Shown: positions 58,772 through 64,000 of the stretch, one piece after another | How the letters are laid out: every line of letters starts with the position of its first letter | How positions within the stretch are numbered: the first letter of the stretch is position 1 | NCBI RefSeq assembly: GCF_014645835.1 | Contig: NZ_BMMM01000031.1 | Coordinates: 42,976-106,975, forward strand | Direction of reading: 5' to 3' | Source of the DNA: Streptomyces albiflavescens | GTDB lineage: Bacteria; Actinomycetota; Actinomycetes; Streptomycetales; Streptomycetaceae | Length of the DNA: 64,000 nt | Position numbers and translations under genes: made by a program | The notes under the pieces: model-generated | What the model was told of the DNA's origin: nothing | Database searches by the model: none | The model's input: the letters and a program-made list of their open reading frames with translations, nothing else

Positions 58772-59821
58772 ATGGTGGTGGTGATGGCCCCCGAGGCCAC
58801 TGAGGAGGACGTGGACGCGGTCGTCCGGTCGGTACGCGCGGCCGGCGGGGACGCGTTCGTCAGCCGCGGAGTGTCCCGCACGATCGTCGGCCTCGTCGGA
58901 GATGTCGACGCGTTCGATGCCCTCAACCTGTCCAACCGGCGCGGCGTCCTCGACGTCGTGCGGATCTCCGTGCCGTACAAGCTGGTCAGCCGCGAACACC
59001 ATCCCGACCGTTCCGTGATCAGGGTCGGCGGCGTGCCCCTCGGGCCCGACACACTGACCGTGATCGCGGGACCGTGCGCGGTGGAGACCCCGGAACAGAC
59101 CCTGGCCGCCGCACGGATGGCCCAGCAGGCGGGGGCCGCGCTGCTGCGCGGCGGGGCGTTCAAGCCGCGCACCTCCCCGTATGCGTATCAGGGACTCGGC
59201 GAAGACGGACTGCGGATCCTCGCTGAGGTGCGGGAGGAGACCGGGCTTCCGGTGATTACCGAGGTCATCGACCCAGGCACCGTCGAACTGGTCGCCGGCT
59301 ACGCGGACATGCTGCAGATCGGCACCCGCAACATGCACAACTTCGCGCTGCTCCAGGCAGTGGGCGCGGCCGGGCGGCCCGTCCTGCTCAAGCGCGGCTT
59401 CGCGGCGACCATCGAGGAGTGGCTGATGGCCGCGGAGTACATCGCGCAGCGCGGCAACCTCGACATCGTGCTGTGCGAGCGTGGCATCCGTACCTTCGAG
59501 ACCGCCACCCGCAACACCCTCGACATCAGCGCCGTACCCGTGGTGCAGCGGCTGTCCCACCTGCCGGTGATCGTGGACCCCTCCCACTCGGGCGGACGCC
59601 GCGATCTGGTGCTGCCCCTCACCCGGGCCGCCCTCGCGGTCGGCGCGGACGGTGTCCTGATCGATGTACACCCCGACCCGGGAACGGCACTGTGCGACGG
59701 TGACCAGGCCGTGCCCCCGTCCGGGATTCCCGAGCTCGCCGACGCCATCGCCATCCTGTCGCCGCTGATGGGACGTACTCTCGCCCAGCCGGCCCCACGG
59801 GGGCATGCGGCGGTCCGCTGA
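58772..59821 (+). CDS. aroF: DAHP synthase, type I-beta with N-terminal ferredoxin-like domain
   Basis: ATG 58772 follows GGAG by seven bases. In the 349-residue enzyme, residues 1-68 form the ferredoxin-like regulatory domain and the rest the barrel: VIAGPCAVE, GGAFKPRTSPYAYQG, GTRNMHNFALL, LLKRGFAATIEEW, IVDPSHSGGRRDLV. It condenses PEP and erythrose-4-phosphate, the first shikimate step. Streptomycetes normally rely on a type II enzyme, so this copy is probably dedicated to aromatic amino-acid supply (tyrosine, 4-hydroxyphenylglycine) for the NRPS product, as in glycopeptide clusters. Confidence 0.92.
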   Translation: MVVVMAPEATEEDVDAVVRSVRAAGGDAFVSRGVSRTIVGLVGDVDAFDALNLSNRRGVLDVVRISVPYKLVSREHHPDRSVIRVGGVPLGPDTLTVIAGPCAVETPEQTLAAARMAQQAGAALLRGGAFKPRTSPYAYQGLGEDGLRILAEVREETGLPVITEVIDPGTVELVAGYADMLQIGTRNMHNFALLQAVGAAGRPVLLKRGFAATIEEWLMAAEYIAQRGNLDIVLCERGIRTFETATRNTLDISAVPVVQRLSHLPVIVDPSHSGGRRDLVLPLTRAALAVGADGVLIDVHPDPGTALCDGDQAVPPSGIPELADAIAILSPLMGRTLAQPAPRGHAAVR

Positions 59822-60287
59822 TCCGGTACTGGACAGCCCGTAGGGGTGGGGATCACGCCCATTAAGGGGCACCAGCAGGGCTTAGTAGGGGTGGAAAGGG
59901 CTGTTCCGCTCCGCTGGTTGAGGGGTACCTGCCGTGAATACGCCTTGTTAGGGTGAGCGTGCTCGATCAGCGGGGGCGCAGATCCCCTTGAGCGTGCTGG
60001 AAGACAGATTCCCGACGGGGGAATTTCGATGCCGCACGCGGAACGAACTACGCGATCGACGGGATGCGCGGTTCGGATTCCGCACGGCTGATGGACCGAT
60101 CGTTTCAGGACGGCAGACGAGGGCGTACGGGGGACACGCCTTTCTGCGCAGCGCAGTCACGTTCACTCGGCCCTGGAGTACAGGAACTCGGCGGGCCGGG
60201 CGGCGCTGTCCACAAGAGCACGGTTCACCGGTTCGAGCAGACCGGCTTCTTCTCCGTGCCCGGACGGTGTCGGATCACTAGGGGGAA
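59822..60287. other. 466-bp intergenic region before the StrR-type gene
   Basis: No gene is supported; a 97-codon plus-strand frame from 59988 lacks a ribosome site and any known domain. TAGGGGTGG occurs at 59841-59849 and 59886-59894. I looked for a StrR-type box (GTTCGA...TCGAAC) and found only half-sites such as GGTTCGAGCAG near 60230. Confidence 0.5.
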
Positions 60288-61277
60288 ATGTTGTTGACAA
60301 CACAGGGGCACGCGCAAACAAACCATCTCATGGTCGTCGAAGTGGATATCGCATCGCTGTCGACGGGCGACTCACCACGCATCTCCGGAGTCGATCCGGA
60401 GCACGTCGAAGCACTCGCGGTGGCACAGAACCCACTACCGCCCATCACCGTGCACCGCTCGACCGGGCGTGTCATAGACGGCCTGCACCGACTGCGGGCC
60501 GCCGAAATCCGGGGACAACGCAAGATCGCGGTGCAGTACTTCGACGGGGACGCGGCCGACGCCTTCGTGCTGGCCGTCGAGTCCAATGTCACGCACGGTA
60601 TGCCGCTGACGACGGCGGACCGCAAACACGCGGCGGCACGCATCATCGCCTCGCACCCGCAGTGGTCGGACCGGGTGATCGCCTCGGTGAGCGGCATCGC
60701 TCCCGGGACGGTCGCGGAGATCCGCAGACGGGCCCCGGGCGGCCGGCCCGCCGGGGAGAGCAGGATCGGCCACGACGGGCGGGCGCGTCCGCTGAACGGC
60801 AACGAGGGGCGCCGGGTCGCCAGTCAGCTCATCAGCGAGAACCCCAACCTGTCACTCCGGCAGATCGCTCGCGTCGCGGCCATCTCTCCGGAGACCGTGC
60901 GTGACGTACGCAACCGGATGCGGCGGGGTGAGGACCCGCTGCCGCAGCGCGGCAGGCAGGCGGGCCACGACGAGCCCCCGGCCGCCCCGCACGGCAGCCG
61001 GGGCCCCACGGTCGTACCCGACCGAGAACCCGCTGAGGACCGTGCGGCGATCGTGAAGCGCCTGAAAGCGGACCCGGCACTGCGGTTCAGCGAGACCGGA
61101 CGCACCCTGCTGCGCCTGCTCGCCATGCACACGATCAGCATGGCGGAGTGGGACAAGATCATCGACAAGGTGCCGCCGCACTGCGGAGAGATCGTGGCCT
61201 GTCTGGCCAACGACTGTGCCCAGATGTGGGCGGACGCCGCGCTGCGCGTGCAGCGCAAGGTCGCCGAAACGGCGTAA
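60288..61277 (+). CDS. StrR-family ParB-domain transcriptional activator
   Basis: ATG 60288 directly follows TAGGGGGAA; a second ATG at residue 15 would begin MVVEVDIAS. The 329-residue protein has a ParB/sulfiredoxin-like N-terminal domain (residues about 15-100: TGRVIDGLHRLRAAE, VESNVTHGMPLT), two helix-turn-helix segments (RVIASVSGIAPGTVAEIRR; LRQIARVAAISPETVRDVR) and a C-terminal helical domain. StrR, Bbr, Tei15* and Dbv4 of this family activate streptomycin or glycopeptide genes. It sits between the DAHP synthase and the exporter. Confidence 0.92.
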   Translation: MLLTTQGHAQTNHLMVVEVDIASLSTGDSPRISGVDPEHVEALAVAQNPLPPITVHRSTGRVIDGLHRLRAAEIRGQRKIAVQYFDGDAADAFVLAVESNVTHGMPLTTADRKHAAARIIASHPQWSDRVIASVSGIAPGTVAEIRRRAPGGRPAGESRIGHDGRARPLNGNEGRRVASQLISENPNLSLRQIARVAAISPETVRDVRNRMRRGEDPLPQRGRQAGHDEPPAAPHGSRGPTVVPDREPAEDRAAIVKRLKADPALRFSETGRTLLRLLAMHTISMAEWDKIIDKVPPHCGEIVACLANDCAQMWADAALRVQRKVAETA

Positions 61278-61307
61278 GGGCTTTTGTCCGCACTGTAGGG
61301 CAGCCTC

Positions 61308-61391
61308 ATGGAACGTCCTTATGCAACGTCCTTATGAACAACGTCCTCATGAAACGGCCTCATGAAGCAGTCTGATGAGGCGGTTTCATGA
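61308..61391. repeat. 13-bp tandem repeats ending in a strong hairpin
   Basis: ATGGAACGTCCTT (61308), ATGCAACGTCCTT (61321), ATGAACAACGTCCTC (61334) and ATGAAACGGCCTC (61349) follow head to tail. The last flows into a stem: 61347-61363 pairs with 61375-61391 over 17 bp with one mismatch and an 11-base loop. It lies 70 bp after the StrR stop and may end that transcript or attenuate transcription into the ABC gene. Confidence 0.8.
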
Positions 61392-61665
61392 AGCGGCCCC
61401 GTCGGAGCGCCAAGAGGCCCGTCGGGCGGTTTCGTGAAGCGGTGTCATGAACGCCCCCGCGTCCAAGTGGGCAATTCGGCCAGTTGGACGGCGGGGACTG
61501 AATCAGCTGCCCGCGTGTGCGATGTCGACGCGCGCGGGCAAGCATTCCCATTTTCGGGCATTGTGCTGCCCAACTCCGCCCTGGTTGACGGGAATTGATC
61601 GCCGGTATCGTCAGCGGAGTGAGCGGAGTCGCCGCAATTGTTCGAGCGCAGGAGGTTTCCGTCGC

Positions 61666-63738
61666 ATGTTGATCACCCAAGGTCCTGGCGGGCCTACCCT
61701 CGGAGGGCCGCAGTCAGGGTCCCGAAAGCAGGCCCTTCGGCCAGGCACTCCGCGCCGCTCCCTCACCTATATGAAGGCGCACAAGAACGCGCTTCTCCTT
61801 CTTCTGCTGCTTACCGTGGTGGATTCCCTCATCGTCGTCTCCACACCTTTGCTCCTCAAGAAGATCATCGATGACGGAATACTCAAGGACGATGCGGGAG
61901 TTGTCACCGCGATTTCCCTTGTCGTCGCCGGGCTCGCCGTTCTCGACGCGTTCACGCAACTCGTGCAGAGCTATTACTCCGGCCGAATAGGGCAGGGCAT
62001 CAGCCACGATCTGCGCGTCCAGGCGTTCAAGCACGTGCAGCGGCAGCCGATGGCCTTCTTCACCCGCACCCAGACGGGACTGCTCTCCAGCCGTCTGAAC
62101 GGCGACGTCATGCTCGCCCAGCAGGCCCTCACCACACTCCTCGCATCGGCGACCAGCGTGCTGACCGTGGCCCTGGTCCTCGCCGAGATGTTCTACCTGT
62201 CCTGGCTCATCAGCCTGATCGCCGTGCTCACGCTGCCGCTGTTCATCGTGCCCGGCATCTACGTCGGCCGGCGCCTGCAGCACTACTCACGCGAGCAGAT
62301 GCAGGCCAACGGCGAACTGGGCGGCATCATCCACGAACGCTTCAACGTCGGCGGAGCCATGCTCGCCAAACTCTTCGGGCGCCCGGACCAGGAGGCCGCC
62401 GCATTCGAGGCACGCGCAGGTGAAGTGCGGCAGATCGGCGTCGTCTGGACGGTGTACAGCAGGCTCTCGTTCATCATCATGGCGCTGCTCGCCTCCCTCA
62501 CCACCGCGCTCGTGTATGGCGTCGGCGGCAGCATGGTCCTCAACGACGTCTTCCGCATCGGCACCCTGGTGGCGCTGGCCACCCTGCTCGGCCGGCTGTA
62601 CGGACCCATCACGCAGCTGTCCAGCCTCCAGTCCAACGCGCTGACCGCGCTGGTGAGTTTCGACCGGATCTTCGAGGTGCTCGATCTCAAGCCCCTCATC
62701 ACCGAACGGCCGGACGCGACGGCACTGCCCGTTCCGGGCAGCGGCCCCGCGCCCGAGATCCAGTTCGACAACGTGTCCTTCAGCTATCCGCGCGCCAGCG
62801 AGGTGTCCCTGGCCTCCCTGGAGTCCAATGTGCTCTCCCCGGCCGAACGGGCCAAGGGGACCCCGGAGGTCCTGCACGACATGAGCTTCCGGGTTCCGTC
62901 CGGCGAGCTCACCGCCCTCGTCGGACCGTCGGGTGGCGGCAAGACGACCGCCACCCATCTGGTGTCCCGCCTCTACGACCCGGCCTCGGGGAGCGTACGC
63001 ATCGACGGTCACGATCTGCGCGACGTCACCCTCGACTCACTGCGCCAAGTCGTCGGCGTGGTCAGTCAGGACGCGCACTTCTACCACGACACGATCCGCG
63101 CGAACCTGCTGTACGCACTCCCGGAAGCCACCGAGCCACAACTGCTCGAAGCCTGTGACGCCGCCCAGATCGGCGAGCTGATCCGCTCGTTGCCCAGCGG
63201 CCTCGACACGGTGGTCGGCGACCGCGGCTACCGCCTCTCGGGCGGCGAGAAGCAACGGCTCGCCCTCGCCAGGCTGCTGCTGAAGGCCCCGTCGGTCGTG
63301 GTGCTCGACGAAGCCACCGCGCACCTGGACTCCGAGTCCGAAGTCGCCATCCAACGCGCGCTGAAGACCGCGCTGCGCGACCGGACCTCCGTGGTGATCG
63401 CCCACCGTCTGTCCACCATCCGCGAAGCTGACCAGATCCTGGTCGTCGACGGGGGCCGGGTACGCGAGCGCGGCACGCACGAGGAACTCCTCGCGGCCGG
63501 CGGGCTCTACGCCGAGCTGTACCACACCCAGTTCAACAGGGCCGGGATGAACGGCTCGGGCGCCGACGCCCCCAGCGAAGAACCCGTCCTCCGGGGGCCG
63601 GTCGTCGGCGGTGGCCCCGTACTGGGCGGCGGACCCGTGCTCGGCGGGGGCCTGGGCGGGGGCCCGGGCCTGGGCGGGGGACCTGTACTGGGCGGCGGTG
63701 GCCCGCATCCGGGCCGCCGACTGAAGGGAGAACGATGA
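61666..63738 (+). CDS. ABC exporter (fused TM-ATPase, MsbA/Tba type)
   Basis: The start is ATG 61666, ten bases after AGGAGG. Of 690 residues, about 38-330 carry six membrane helices and about 365-625 the ATPase (Walker A GPSGGGKTT, signature LSGGEKQRL, Walker B VVVLDEATAHLDS, H-loop AHRLSTI). A homodimeric exporter of this kind sits beside the StrR and NRPS genes in glycopeptide clusters and exports the final peptide. The last 50 residues are an unusual glycine-rich repeat (GGGPVLGGGPVLGGG) unrelated to the ATPase. Overlaps the NRPS start by four bases. Confidence 0.92.
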   Translation: MLITQGPGGPTLGGPQSGSRKQALRPGTPRRSLTYMKAHKNALLLLLLLTVVDSLIVVSTPLLLKKIIDDGILKDDAGVVTAISLVVAGLAVLDAFTQLVQSYYSGRIGQGISHDLRVQAFKHVQRQPMAFFTRTQTGLLSSRLNGDVMLAQQALTTLLASATSVLTVALVLAEMFYLSWLISLIAVLTLPLFIVPGIYVGRRLQHYSREQMQANGELGGIIHERFNVGGAMLAKLFGRPDQEAAAFEARAGEVRQIGVVWTVYSRLSFIIMALLASLTTALVYGVGGSMVLNDVFRIGTLVALATLLGRLYGPITQLSSLQSNALTALVSFDRIFEVLDLKPLITERPDATALPVPGSGPAPEIQFDNVSFSYPRASEVSLASLESNVLSPAERAKGTPEVLHDMSFRVPSGELTALVGPSGGGKTTATHLVSRLYDPASGSVRIDGHDLRDVTLDSLRQVVGVVSQDAHFYHDTIRANLLYALPEATEPQLLEACDAAQIGELIRSLPSGLDTVVGDRGYRLSGGEKQRLALARLLLKAPSVVVLDEATAHLDSESEVAIQRALKTALRDRTSVVIAHRLSTIREADQILVVDGGRVRERGTHEELLAAGGLYAELYHTQFNRAGMNGSGADAPSEEPVLRGPVVGGGPVLGGGPVLGGGLGGGPGLGGGPVLGGGGPHPGRRLKGER

Positions 63739-64000
63739 TGGGCCAGGCGGATTCCACTGTGCCCCAGCCCCCGGCCCCCGAGGGACTCCGGCCCTTTCGG
63801 CCGGTGCCGGAGTTGATCCGTGGGCGGGTGGTTTCGGGATCGGATGCGCTGGCGGTCGTGGGCGGTGAACGTGGGTTGTCGTATGGGGAGTTGTGGGAGG
63901 CGTCGGGGCGGTGGGCGGCGTATCTGGCTGGGGTGGGGGTGGGTCGGGGTGATCGGGTTGGGGTGGTGTTGGAGCGGTCGCCTGAGTTGATTGCGGTGTT
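63735..64000 (+). CDS. Non-ribosomal peptide synthetase, N-terminal adenylation domain (cut by window end)
   Basis: Two adjacent ATGs (63735 and 63738) follow AAGGGAGAACG; the first overlaps the exporter stop. The 88 visible residues have no condensation domain: after a proline-rich leader comes the start of an adenylation domain (LSYGELWEASGRWAAYL is core motif A1; GVGRGDRVGVVLERSPELIAV leads to A2). The protein therefore begins with a loading module. Base use changes sharply near 63820 from C-rich to G/T-rich third positions, common in NRPS modules shuffled between genes. Confidence 0.88.
   Translation, partial: MMGQADSTVPQPPAPEGLRPFRPVPELIRGRVVSGSDALAVVGGERGLSYGELWEASGRWAAYLAGVGVGRGDRVGVVLERSPELIAV

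Noticed and set aside
59988..60281. 97-codon plus-strand frame before the StrR gene
   Set aside because: TTG start, no ribosome site, arginine-rich shadow-like composition.
59822..60287. StrR-type operator (GTTCGA with inverted TCGAAC)
   Set aside because: Only half-sites were found; the inverted partner at the expected spacing is missing.
61308..61391. CRISPR array
   Set aside because: The units are 13 bp, have no unique spacers and no cas genes lie nearby.
53345..64000. vanHAX-type glycopeptide resistance genes
   Set aside because: None are present in the window; only VanR/VanS-like regulators are seen, so resistance is not claimed.

Overview
The window is GC-rich actinobacterial DNA, almost certainly Streptomyces. 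Evidence: strong G/C third-position bias, frequent GTG starts with GGAG-type ribosome sites, four-base stop/start overlaps, large SARP/AfsR and LuxR-LAL regulators, one with a rare TTA codon, and a Streptomyces-style dispersed palindrome. No rRNA, tRNA, CRISPR array, phage or insertion sequence was seen. It reads as accessory chromosome holding several specialised modules.

Left part. 1-7005 is a compact co-directional set that looks like a small non-NRPS amino-acid-type natural product pathway: a U32-like TIM-barrel protein, a glutamine-dependent asparagine-synthetase-like amidotransferase, two unrelated Fe/2-oxoglutarate oxygenases, a class IV aminotransferase and an AEC exporter. 7020-12828 (minus) is an arabinan-degradation operon: two secreted GH43 enzymes with CBM13 or CBM42, and a secreted GH127 with a LamG-like insert. 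12991-15494 (minus) is an extracytoplasmic flavin electron-transfer unit: ApbE, an FMN-binding protein and a haem/flavin membrane reductase. Two abutting two-component systems follow (15646-19821), then an ABC transporter (20197-23503).

Middle. 23796-28330 holds three TetR regulators, an LmeA/DUF2993 protein and a 14-TM MFS exporter, with AT-rich operator-like dyads between divergent genes. 28466-34259 is an aromatic-ring degradation operon: extradiol dioxygenase, fumarylacetoacetase-family hydrolase, MhpA-like hydroxylase and acetoacetyl-CoA synthetase. 34810-48326 is a type VII secretion locus. Its core minus-strand operon runs toxin, SseB-like protein, WXG100 protein, then a three-ATPase EccC/EssC motor. 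The toxin couples a T7SS targeting head to a scabin/pierisin-type ADP-ribosyltransferase domain and a long proline-rich repeat tail. Flanking genes encode a V8-like secreted protease, two paralogous lipoproteins, a second WXG100-like pair and a LysM-like membrane protein. This is the most interesting system in the window.

Right part. An ECF sigma factor and an AfsR-type regulator are followed by about 1.1 kb of decayed DNA, with a 40-bp copy of part of the afsR-like gene and an alpha/beta-hydrolase remnant. From 53345 to the right edge lies what looks like the regulatory and export end of a glycopeptide-type NRPS cluster: LuxR-LAL regulator (TTA codon), VanR/VanS-like pair, dedicated DAHP synthase, StrR-family activator, ABC exporter, and the first part of an NRPS adenylation domain cut by the window end.
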